64,000 bases of DNA from CAMLIZ01 sp036231905 (GTDB taxonomy: Bacteria > Pseudomonadota > Gammaproteobacteria > Burkholderiales > Burkholderiaceae_C), in contig NZ_JAZARE010000003.1 of assembly GCF_036231905.1 (NCBI RefSeq), forward strand, positions 372,001-436,000. The letters are read 5' to 3'. Below are positions 43,618-50,211 of the stretch, in pieces. Position 1 is the first letter of the stretch. Every line of letters starts with the position of its first letter. The notes beneath the pieces are model-generated. The model had not been told where the DNA came from, did not search any database, and was given only the letters and a program-made list of their open reading frames with translations. Both the position numbers and the translations under genes were made by a program.

Positions 43618-45408
43618 TCAGAAGGCGTCCAGCGCCATCTCGGTGACGCCGGCGGCGCCTTCGACAATGCTGTCGCGCTGGCCGGGCACGCGGCTGAGGA
43701 TGTGGTCGCCGTAGAAGCGCGCGGTGGCGATCTTGGCCTTCATGAACTCGGTGTCGCTGCCTTCAGCCAGGCGGTCTTCCGCCACCATCAACGAACGTGC
43801 CATCTGCCAGCCGGCCACCACGTTGCCCGCCAGCATGAGATACGGCACCGAGCCGGCAAACACCTCGTTGGGATGCGCCTTGGTGCGGCCGGCGACGAAA
43901 TCCACCGTCTGCTGGAAAGCCTGGCGGGCAGCGGCCAGGCGCTTCAGCATCGCGCGGCAGGCGACGCTGTCGCGCTTTGCGAGTTGCGCTTCGGTGGCCT
44001 CGATCTGGCTTGCGATCGCCATCGCGGTTTGGCCACCGTCACGCGCGGTCTTGCGGCCCACCAGATCGTTGGCCTGGATGGCCGTCGTGCCTTCGTAGAT
44101 CGTCAGGATCTTGGCGTCGCGGTAGTACTGCGCCGCCCCGGTCTCCTCGATGAAGCCCATGCCGCCGTGCACCTGCACGCCCAGGCTGGTGACTTCCAGG
44201 CTCATCTCGGTGCTGAAGCCCTTGACCAGCGGCACCATGAATTCATAAAAGGCCTGGTTCTGCCTGCGCACCTGTTCGTCCGGGTGCGCATGCGCCGCGT
44301 CGTAGGCGGAAGCGGCCACCAGCGCCATCGCACGACAGCCTTCGGTGAAGGCACGCATGGTCATCAGCATGCGCTTCACGTCAGGGTGATGGATGATGGG
44401 CGCGGCCGTGTTCATCGAGCCATCGACCGGGCGCGACTGCACACGGTCGCGCGCATAGGCCACCGCCTTCTGGTAGGCCCGCTCGGCCACCGCGATGCCC
44501 TGCATGCCCACCGCGTAGCGGGCCGCGTTCATCATGATGAACATGTACTCCAGGCCTCGGTTCTCCTGGCCCACGAGGTAACCCACGGCCCCACCGTGAT
44601 CGCCGAACTGCAGCACCGCGGTCGGGCTGGCCTTGATGCCCATCTTGTGCTCGATGCTCACGCAGTGCACGTCGTTGCGCGCGCCCAAAGAGCCGTCCGC
44701 ATTGACCATGAACTTGGGCACCACGAACAGCGAGATGCCCTTCACGCCTTCCGGTGCGCCCGTCACGCGCGCCAGCACGAGGTGGACGATGTTGCCCGCC
44801 ATGTCGTGCTCACCGTAGGTGATGAAGATCTTGGTGCCGAAGAGCTTGTACGTGCCATCGGGTTGCGGCTCGGCGCGCGTGCGCACCAGCGACAGGTCCG
44901 AGCCGGCCTGCGGCTCGGTGAGGTTCATGGTGCCGGTCCACTCGCCGGAGATCATCTTCGGGATGTAGATCGTGCGCAGTTCGTCGCTGCCGGCGGTGAG
45001 CAGCGCCTCGATCGCGCCATCGGTCAGCAGCGGGCACAGGGCGAAGCTCAGGTTCGCGCTGTTGATCATCTCGATGCAGGCCGCGCCGATCGTCTTGGGC
45101 AGGCCCTGCCCACCGAACTCGCCCGGATGCTGCAGGCCCTGCCAGCCGCCTTCGCCGAACTGGCGGAACGCGTCCTTGAAACCAGGCGTCGTGGTGACCT
45201 CGCCGTCCTTCCACGACGACGGGTTCTTGTCGCCTTCGAAGTTCAGCGGCGCCACTACGCCTTCGTTGAAGCGCGCGCACTCCTCCAGCACCGCCTGTGC
45301 CGTGTCGACGCCGGCCTCCTCGAAGCCGGGAAGCTTCGTCAGGGCGTCGATGTTGGCCAGCTCCTTCATGCCGAACAGCATGTCCTTCACGGGGGCGCGG
45401 TAGCTCAT
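43618..45408 (-). CDS. Acyl-CoA dehydrogenase (large, C-terminally extended type)
   Basis: A 596-residue FAD acyl-CoA dehydrogenase that oxidises an acyl-CoA to the 2-enoyl-CoA and passes electrons to ETF. The N-terminal and middle domains contain LTEPQAGSDLS and GTKIFITYGEHDM; the C-terminal domain has QVHGGMGFIEETGAAQYYRDAKI (in part) and IYEGTTAIQANDL. The extra C-terminal domain of about 130 residues is the acyl-CoA dehydrogenase 'C-terminal' extension seen in DmdC-like and FadE-like enzymes. The start at 45408 follows GGAG. Placement directly after etfBA matches its electron acceptor. Chain-length specificity is not readable. Confidence 0.92.
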   Translation of the reverse strand: MSYRAPVKDMLFGMKELANIDALTKLPGFEEAGVDTAQAVLEECARFNEGVVAPLNFEGDKNPSSWKDGEVTTTPGFKDAFRQFGEGGWQGLQHPGEFGGQGLPKTIGAACIEMINSANLSFALCPLLTDGAIEALLTAGSDELRTIYIPKMISGEWTGTMNLTEPQAGSDLSLVRTRAEPQPDGTYKLFGTKIFITYGEHDMAGNIVHLVLARVTGAPEGVKGISLFVVPKFMVNADGSLGARNDVHCVSIEHKMGIKASPTAVLQFGDHGGAVGYLVGQENRGLEYMFIMMNAARYAVGMQGIAVAERAYQKAVAYARDRVQSRPVDGSMNTAAPIIHHPDVKRMLMTMRAFTEGCRAMALVAASAYDAAHAHPDEQVRRQNQAFYEFMVPLVKGFSTEMSLEVTSLGVQVHGGMGFIEETGAAQYYRDAKILTIYEGTTAIQANDLVGRKTARDGGQTAMAIASQIEATEAQLAKRDSVACRAMLKRLAAARQAFQQTVDFVAGRTKAHPNEVFAGSVPYLMLAGNVVAGWQMARSLMVAEDRLAEGSDTEFMKAKIATARFYGDHILSRVPGQRDSIVEGAAGVTEMALDAF

Positions 45409-45426
45409 GGTCTGTCTCCGGATCCA

Positions 45427-45452
45427 AAGAAAAGGGCGCCCGCCGGGCGCCC
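45427..45452 (-). terminator. Intrinsic terminator after etfA
   Basis: Two self-complementary GGGCGCCC arms (45434-45441 and 45445-45452) separated by 3 nt form a stem, followed on the minus strand by TTTTCTTT. It lies between etfA and the acyl-CoA dehydrogenase, so that gene may need read-through or its own promoter. Confidence 0.8.
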
Positions 45453-45465
45453 GCTGTCCTGTCAA

Positions 45466-46398
45466 TTACAGGGCGTTCACGAGCTCGGGCACGGCCGCGA
45501 ACAGGTCGGCTTCCAGGCCATAGTCAGCCACGCTGAAGATCGGCGCTTCGGGATCCTTGTTGATCGCGACGATCACCTTGGAATCCTTCATGCCGGCCAG
45601 GTGCTGGATGGCGCCCGAGATGCCGGCCGCGATGTACAGCTGCGGCGCGACGATCTTGCCGGTCTGGCCGACCTGCCAGTCGTTGGGCGCATAACCGGCG
45701 TCCACGGCGGCTCGGCTGGCGCCGAGCGCAGCGCCCAGCTTGTCGGCCAGCGGCGTGAGCACTTCATTGAACTTGTCGCTGGAGCCGAGTGCGCGGCCGC
45801 CGGAAACGATGATCTTGGCGGCGGTCAGCTCGGGGCGGTCGCTCTTGGTGACCTCACGGCCCACGAAGCTGGAGCTGCCGCTGTCGGCCACGGCGTTCAC
45901 GTTCTCCACAGCCGCGGAGCCGCCGGAGGCTGCGGCTGCATCGAAGCCGGTGGCGCGCACCGTGATCACTTTCACCTTGTCGGTGCTTTGCACCGTGGCG
46001 ATCGCGTTGCCCGCGTAGATCGGACGCTCGAAGGTGTCGGGCGAGTCCACCTTGCTGATCTCGCTGATCTGCGCCACGTCGAGCTTGGCCGCGACGCGCG
46101 GCGCCACGTTCTTGCCGTGCGCGGTGGCGGGAAAGAGGATGTGGCTGTAGCTGCCGGCAACGGCCAGCACCTGCGCCGCCACGTTCTCGGCCAGCTGTTC
46201 GCCCAGCGCGGGCGAGTCGGCCAGCAGCACCTTGCTGACGCCGGCGATCTGCGATGCCTGCTTGGCGGCCTCGGCGGCGTTCGCGCCGGCCACCAGGACG
46301 TGCACTTCGCCACCGCAAGCGGCGGCTGCGGTCACGGTGTTGAAGGTGGCGCCCTTGATGGACGCGTTGTCGTGTTCGGCAATGACGAGTGCGGTCAT
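45466..46398 (-). CDS. etfA: Electron transfer flavoprotein alpha subunit
   Basis: EtfA carries the FAD of the heterodimeric ETF that shuttles electrons from acyl-CoA dehydrogenases to the quinone pool. The 310-residue protein has the FAD-domain signature GRALGSSDKFNEVLTPLADKLGAALGASRAAVD (landmark GSSDKFNEV) and YIAAGISGAIQHLAGM. It begins 2 nt after etfB. Confidence 0.97.
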   Translation of the reverse strand: MTALVIAEHDNASIKGATFNTVTAAAACGGEVHVLVAGANAAEAAKQASQIAGVSKVLLADSPALGEQLAENVAAQVLAVAGSYSHILFPATAHGKNVAPRVAAKLDVAQISEISKVDSPDTFERPIYAGNAIATVQSTDKVKVITVRATGFDAAAASGGSAAVENVNAVADSGSSSFVGREVTKSDRPELTAAKIIVSGGRALGSSDKFNEVLTPLADKLGAALGASRAAVDAGYAPNDWQVGQTGKIVAPQLYIAAGISGAIQHLAGMKDSKVIVAINKDPEAPIFSVADYGLEADLFAAVPELVNAL

Positions 46399-46400
46399 GT

Positions 46401-47150
46401 TCAGATCACCTTGGCTTCGTTCTTCAGCTTCGCGACCAGCGTGGCCACATCGGGCACCTTGATGCCGGCGCTGCGCTTCGGGGGCTCGCTGACCTTCAGC
46501 GTCTTGATGCGCGGCGTGACGTCCACGCCCAGGTCGGCCGGCTTCATCGTCTCCAGCGGCTTCTTCTTCGCCTTCATGATGTTGGGCAAGGTCACGTAGC
46601 GCGGCTCGTTCAGGCGGAGGTCGGTGGTGATCACCGCCGGCAACTTGACCTTCACGGTCTCCAGGCCACCGTCCACTTCACGGGTGACGCTCGCGAAGCC
46701 ATCGGCCACCTCGACCTTGGAGGCGAAAGTGGCTTGCGGCAGCTCAGCGAGTGCGGCCAGCATCTGGCCGGTCTGGTTGCAGTCGTCGTCGATGGCCTGC
46801 TTGCCGAGGATCACCAGCTGCGGCTGCTCCTTGTCGATCAGCGCCTTGAGGATCTTGGCCACCGCCAGCGGCTGCAGCTCTTCGGCGGTTTCCACCAGGA
46901 TGGCGCGGTCGGCGCCGATGGCCATGGCGGTGCGCAGGGTTTCCTGGCACTGCGTGACGCCGCAGGAAACGGCGATCACCTCGGTGACCACGCCCTTTTC
47001 CTTCAGGCGCACGGCCTCTTCGACGGCGATCTCGTCGAAGGGGTTCATGCTCATCTTCACGTTGGCGATGTCCACCCCCGTGCCGTCGGATTTCACGCGG
47101 ACCTTCACGTTGTAATCGACGACGCGCTTGACGGGTACCAGAACCTTCAT
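46401..47150 (-). CDS. etfB: Electron transfer flavoprotein beta subunit
   Basis: EtfB binds AMP and contacts partner dehydrogenases. The 249-residue protein starts MKVLVPVKRVVDYNVKVRV and has the signature VAVEEAVRLKEKG-type stretch (EIAVEEAVRLKEKG) and VILGKQAIDDDCNQTGQMLA. It leads the etfB-etfA operon; two operator-like sites lie in the 189-nt gap before it, which it shares with the divergent murI. Confidence 0.97.
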   Translation of the reverse strand: MKVLVPVKRVVDYNVKVRVKSDGTGVDIANVKMSMNPFDEIAVEEAVRLKEKGVVTEVIAVSCGVTQCQETLRTAMAIGADRAILVETAEELQPLAVAKILKALIDKEQPQLVILGKQAIDDDCNQTGQMLAALAELPQATFASKVEVADGFASVTREVDGGLETVKVKLPAVITTDLRLNEPRYVTLPNIMKAKKKPLETMKPADLGVDVTPRIKTLKVSEPPKRSAGIKVPDVATLVAKLKNEAKVI

Positions 47151-47171
47151 TGCGCTTATCTCCTGTACTGA

Positions 47172-47187
47172 TTGACGTAAACGTTAA
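47172..47187. promoter_or_regulatory. LiuR-like (MerR-type) operator before etfB
   Basis: TTGACGTAAACGTTAA is an imperfect 16-bp palindrome of the form TTrACGTwwACGTyAA, 22 nt upstream of the etfB ATG. From memory it resembles the operator of LiuR, the MerR-family regulator of branched-chain amino-acid degradation in proteobacteria. The assignment rests on pattern alone. Confidence 0.5.
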
Positions 47188-47238
47188 GTGGGATTCTAGA
47201 GGGGCGAGCGCACGTCCTCGGCCGCGAGGCAGCACAAT

Positions 47239-47260
47239 AAAACGAACGATCGTGCTATTT
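47239..47260. promoter_or_regulatory. TetR-type palindrome in the etfB/murI gap
   Basis: A palindrome centred on ACGATCGT (47246-47253) extends outward through AAA/TTT pairs, about 90 nt upstream of etfB. ACGATCGT-centred sites occur in front of fatty-acid oxidation genes in betaproteobacteria and are assigned to TetR-family repressors. It is also about 80 nt upstream of murI. Confidence 0.45.
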
Positions 47261-47339
47261 TAGATGCGTCTCCCCAACCGGCCCTGTCGTGCAGGCGACA
47301 AGGCCGGTTGAACAGCCAGCAGATAGACTGCCCGGCGCC

Positions 47340-48143
47340 ATGCACAGCCCCGCCACTCCTTCCGGCCTGATCGGTGTTTTCGACTCCGGCGTGGGCGGCC
47401 TGTCCGTGTTGCGCGCCTTGCGTGCGCGGCTGCCGGGTACACCGCTGCTGTACCTGGCCGACTCCGGCTACGCGCCTTATGGCGACCGGACCGTCGAGGA
47501 CGTGACCCAGCGCTCGGCCCGTGTGATCGAGCACTTGCTGCAGCAGGGTGCGTGCATGGTGGTGATCGCCTGCAACACGGCGACCACGCTGGCGATCGGG
47601 GATCTGCGGGCGCGTTGGCCGCAGGTGCCGATCGTGGGCGTCGAGCCGGGCGTCAAGCCGGCCGTGCTGCGCACGCGCAACCGCCGCATCGGCGTGCTCG
47701 CCACCCGCCGCACGATCGCCAGCGAACGGTTGCAGCGCCTGCTGCAAGACCATGCGGCGGCCTGCGAAGTGACCTTGCAGGCCTGCCCCGGCCTGGTGGA
47801 CGCCATCGAGTCCGGCATGCTCGATGACGAGGGCATGTTTGGCCTGCTGGGCGAGTTCTGCGCCCCGCTCCAGGCGGCGCAAGTGGACACCGTGGTGCTC
47901 GGCTGCACGCACTACCCGTTTGTCGCCGACCTCATCCGTCGCTGGATGGGCCCCGATGTGCAGCTGGTGGACACGGCCGACGCCGTCGCCGAACGCACCG
48001 CCGCCGTGTGGCAGGGCCTCGCGACGGCACCCAGCGGCCCGGTCTCCACCCGCTTGCAGACCACCGGTGAGCCGGTGCTGCTGAGCCGCCTGGCGGCACG
48101 CTGGCTGGGCATCGAACAGCCCGCCGAACGGGTCTGTCTGTAA
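47340..48143 (+). CDS. murI: Glutamate racemase
   Basis: MurI makes D-glutamate for peptidoglycan by two-base racemisation. The 267-residue protein has the paired catalytic cysteines Cys78 (IACNTAT) and Cys189 (LGCTHYPF) and the N-terminal GVFDSGVGGLSVL motif. The ATG at 47340 was preferred to one 17 codons upstream because the motif is then at the usual distance. It is divergent from etfBA and upstream of the GH8 gene, from which it is separated by 123 nt. Confidence 0.95.
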   Translation: MHSPATPSGLIGVFDSGVGGLSVLRALRARLPGTPLLYLADSGYAPYGDRTVEDVTQRSARVIEHLLQQGACMVVIACNTATTLAIGDLRARWPQVPIVGVEPGVKPAVLRTRNRRIGVLATRRTIASERLQRLLQDHAAACEVTLQACPGLVDAIESGMLDDEGMFGLLGEFCAPLQAAQVDTVVLGCTHYPFVADLIRRWMGPDVQLVDTADAVAERTAAVWQGLATAPSGPVSTRLQTTGEPVLLSRLAARWLGIEQPAERVCL

Positions 48144-48161
48144 CGGGCGTTTGCCAAACCC

Positions 48162-48190
48162 GGTAGATCTACCAAGAGGGCGGGTAGATC
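48162..48190. promoter_or_regulatory. Palindrome and direct repeat upstream of the GH8 gene
   Basis: GGTAGATCTACC (48162-48173) is a perfect 12-bp palindrome. GGTAGATC recurs at 48183-48190, exactly 21 nt (two helical turns) from the first copy. The sites lie about 55-75 nt upstream of a TATAAG element at 48230-48235 that has no -35 box, an arrangement expected of an activator-dependent promoter. Confidence 0.5.
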
Positions 48191-48266
48191 CTCCGGGGGC
48201 CGCGTGCGCACCGTTTGCCAGGCGCTGTTTATAAGGTCGACTCCTTCAACCCTCGGGAGAACCGGC

Positions 48267-49688
48267 GTGACGATTCGATCCATCCCTGCACGATGGCTGC
48301 TCACCGCAACCCTGCCGCTGCTGATGCTGGGCGGCTGTGGTGGCTCCAGCCCCGACGACGAGAGCGACACCGGCAGTGCGCAAGCGCAGGGCGCCGCAGT
48401 CGGCACACGTTCGATGCACCGCAGAACCGAGCCGGGCAATGCCGCGGCCATCGCCGAAGCCGACGGTGGCCAGGCGACCGCCTTGCACGCGACCGGCCAG
48501 TGGGACGCACAAGCGCTCGCCACCGCGGCCGCGCGTCCATTCCCGCACCACGTCACCTACACCAGCGGCGTCATCAAGCCGAGCAACGTCTCCCAGTCGG
48601 CGATGGACTCCGCCGTGCAAAGCCGCTACGCGAGTTGGAAGAGCACCTACCTGCGCACCTCCGGCGGCCAGGGAACCTGGGTGAAGTACGACGACACCAG
48701 CTCCACGGTGTCCGAGGCGCACGGCTACGGCATGGTGATTTCCGCCTACATGGGCGACAAGACCACCTTCGATGCGATGGTCAAGTACTTCAAGGCACAC
48801 CCGAGCGTCAACGCCGCACACCTGATGGCCTGGAAGCAGACGCTGTCAGGCGGTACGATGAAGAACGTGGAAGGCGCCGACTCGGCCACGGATGGTGACC
48901 TCGACATCGCCTACGGCCTGCTGCTTGCGGACGTGCAATGGGGCTCCACCGGCACCATCAACTACAAGAGCGAAGCACTCGCCGTGCTGCACGATGTGCT
49001 GGCCCACGACGTGAACCAGACGACCTGGACGCTCAAGCCCGGCGATTGGGCGAGCGGCTCGGACGCCAACCACACGCGCCCGTCTGACTTCATGACCAGC
49101 CACTTCCTCGCTTTCGCCAAGGCCGACAGCGCGAACGCGACCAAGTGGAACAACATCTACGACAAGGTCTCGTCCATCGTGAACTACCAGTTCACGCATG
49201 GCAGCGGCAACACCGGCCTGATGCCGGACTTCATGGTGAAGTCCAGTTCCAGTTCGAACTTCCTGCCGGTGTCAGGCACGTACCTGGAAAGCTCGCACGA
49301 CGGCGACTTTGACTACAACGCCTGCCGCACGCCGTGGCGCCTGAGCATGTCCTACATCGTCAACGGCCGCACCGACATGCTGGCACCGCTCCAGAAGCAG
49401 GCCGCCTGGATTCGCTCGGCCACCGGCAGCGTGCCCACGAAGGTGCGCGCCGGCTACTACGTGAAGAACGGTACCAATGGCAGGGCCTATGTGAGCTACG
49501 ACGACCTTGCCTTCACAGCCCCGATGGCGGTGAATGCCATGCTGGGCGGCGGCTCCGGGCAGACCTGGCTCAACAACCTGTGGACGTCGATCAACGGCGG
49601 CGACTACGGCAGCACCGTCGACTACTACGGCGACACCATCCGGCTGCAGGTGATGCTCACGGTCTCGGGCAACTGGTGGACGCCCTGA
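48267..49688 (+). CDS. Lipoprotein glycoside hydrolase family 8 (GH8b-like endoglycanase)
   Basis: A 473-residue secreted lipoprotein: signal peptide with lipobox LGGC (Cys24), a Ser/Asp/Ala-rich linker to about 95, then an (alpha/alpha)6-barrel GH8 domain to the C-terminus. GH8 enzymes cut beta-1,4 glucans, mixed-linkage glucan, xylan or chitosan. The acid Glu150 lies in VSEAHGYGM and the conserved DGDLD (Asp209/Asp211) is present. At the place of the CelA catalytic base Asp there is Asn351 (YNACRTPWR), while Glu341 lies ten residues earlier in a loop, the layout of the GH8b chitosanase/lichenase group. The GTG at 48267 follows GGGAGA at 7 nt. No cellulose-synthase genes are nearby, arguing against a BcsZ role. 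Confidence 0.9.
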   Translation: MTIRSIPARWLLTATLPLLMLGGCGGSSPDDESDTGSAQAQGAAVGTRSMHRRTEPGNAAAIAEADGGQATALHATGQWDAQALATAAARPFPHHVTYTSGVIKPSNVSQSAMDSAVQSRYASWKSTYLRTSGGQGTWVKYDDTSSTVSEAHGYGMVISAYMGDKTTFDAMVKYFKAHPSVNAAHLMAWKQTLSGGTMKNVEGADSATDGDLDIAYGLLLADVQWGSTGTINYKSEALAVLHDVLAHDVNQTTWTLKPGDWASGSDANHTRPSDFMTSHFLAFAKADSANATKWNNIYDKVSSIVNYQFTHGSGNTGLMPDFMVKSSSSSNFLPVSGTYLESSHDGDFDYNACRTPWRLSMSYIVNGRTDMLAPLQKQAAWIRSATGSVPTKVRAGYYVKNGTNGRAYVSYDDLAFTAPMAVNAMLGGGSGQTWLNNLWTSINGGDYGSTVDYYGDTIRLQVMLTVSGNWWTP

Positions 49689-49707
49689 GGGAGGGATAAG
49701 CGGCTCG

Positions 49708-49798
49708 TGGTGCCCGGGACGGGGATCGAACCCGTATGCCCTCTCTCAAGGGCGGCGGATTTTAAGTCCGCTGCGTCTGCCTGTTTCGCCACCCGGGC
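49708..49798 (-). tRNA. tRNA-Leu (anticodon TAA)
   Basis: A 91-nt class II tRNA on the minus strand: acceptor GCCCGGG/CCCGGGC with encoded ACCA, anticodon stem GCGGA/TCCGC closing CTTAAAA (anticodon TAA), a long variable arm GCCCTTGAGAGAGGGC, and GGTTCGATCCC. It begins about 33 nt after a terminator hairpin that follows tRNA-Cys. Confidence 0.97.
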
Positions 49799-49826
49799 CG
49801 CGCGCGATTATGGGCGCGCACCAATG

Positions 49827-49855
49827 AAAAGGGCCTCGCAACGCGAGGCCCTTTT
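49827..49855 (-). terminator. Terminator hairpin between tRNA-Cys and tRNA-Leu(TAA)
   Basis: GGGCCTCGC-AAC-GCGAGGCCC (49831-49851) is flanked by AAAA and TTTT, so it can work in both directions. It separates tRNA-Cys from tRNA-Leu(TAA), for which CATAAT on the minus strand at about 49807-49812 may be a -10 element. Confidence 0.75.
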
Positions 49856-49858
49856 GTC

Positions 49859-49932
49859 TGGAGGCGCGGGCCGGAGTCGAACCGACCTACACGGATTTGC
49901 AATCCGGTGCATAACCGCTTTGCTACCGCGCC
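49859..49932 (-). tRNA. tRNA-Cys (anticodon GCA)
   Basis: A 74-nt tRNA on the minus strand: acceptor GGCGCGG/CCGCGCC with encoded TCCA, anticodon loop TTGCAAA (anticodon GCA), GGTTCGACTCC T-arm. It is the only tRNA-Cys in the window and lies between two terminator hairpins. Confidence 0.97.
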
Positions 49933-50010
49933 TTGTTGTTCTTGTTGTCCGGTGCTGCCACCGATATTGGGCGGCATTCTCACACAAGGATCAAAGACCC
50001 GTTGGGTGCA

Positions 50011-50040
50011 TAAAAAAGGGAAGCATGAGCTTCCCTTTTT
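50011..50040 (-). terminator. Terminator between tRNA-Gly and tRNA-Cys
   Basis: GGGAAGC-ATGA-GCTTCCC (50018-50035) lies between AAAAAA and TTTTT and is therefore a bidirectional intrinsic terminator. On the minus strand it begins about 10 nt after tRNA-Gly. Confidence 0.85.
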
Positions 50041-50049
50041 CGTCTGTTC

Positions 50050-50125
<76 letters not shown>

Positions 50126-50174
50126 TTGGGCACTCCGCTGACCAACAAAACTTTTGCTGTTCAGCGAAGCTCGC

Positions 50175-50204
50175 AGTATATACCGCTTTTTAGAAGCTTC
50201 GCAA
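50175..50204 (-). promoter_or_regulatory. Sigma70 promoter of tRNA-Gly
   Basis: On the minus strand TTGCGA (-35, 50204-50199) and TATACT (-10, 50180-50175) are spaced by 18 nt, about 50 nt before the tRNA-Gly 5' end and just after the lon stop codon. Confidence 0.65.
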
Positions 50205-50211
50205 GCCCCTT

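Noticed and set aside
43564..46599. 1011-codon open frame on the plus strand across the acyl-CoA dehydrogenase and etfA
   Set aside because: It crosses two clear minus-strand genes and a terminator, and its composition is that of antisense GC-rich code. No ribosome-binding site or motif supports it.
48267..49688. GH8 gene as bcsZ of a cellulose synthesis operon
   Set aside because: No bcsA, bcsB or bcsC gene is near, the protein is a lipoprotein, and its active-site layout is GH8b-like, not BcsZ-like.
49830..50041. Hairpins between the tRNA genes as small regulatory RNAs
   Set aside because: Each hairpin has the stem plus A- and T-tracts of a bidirectional intrinsic terminator, placed right after a tRNA, so no separate RNA gene is needed.
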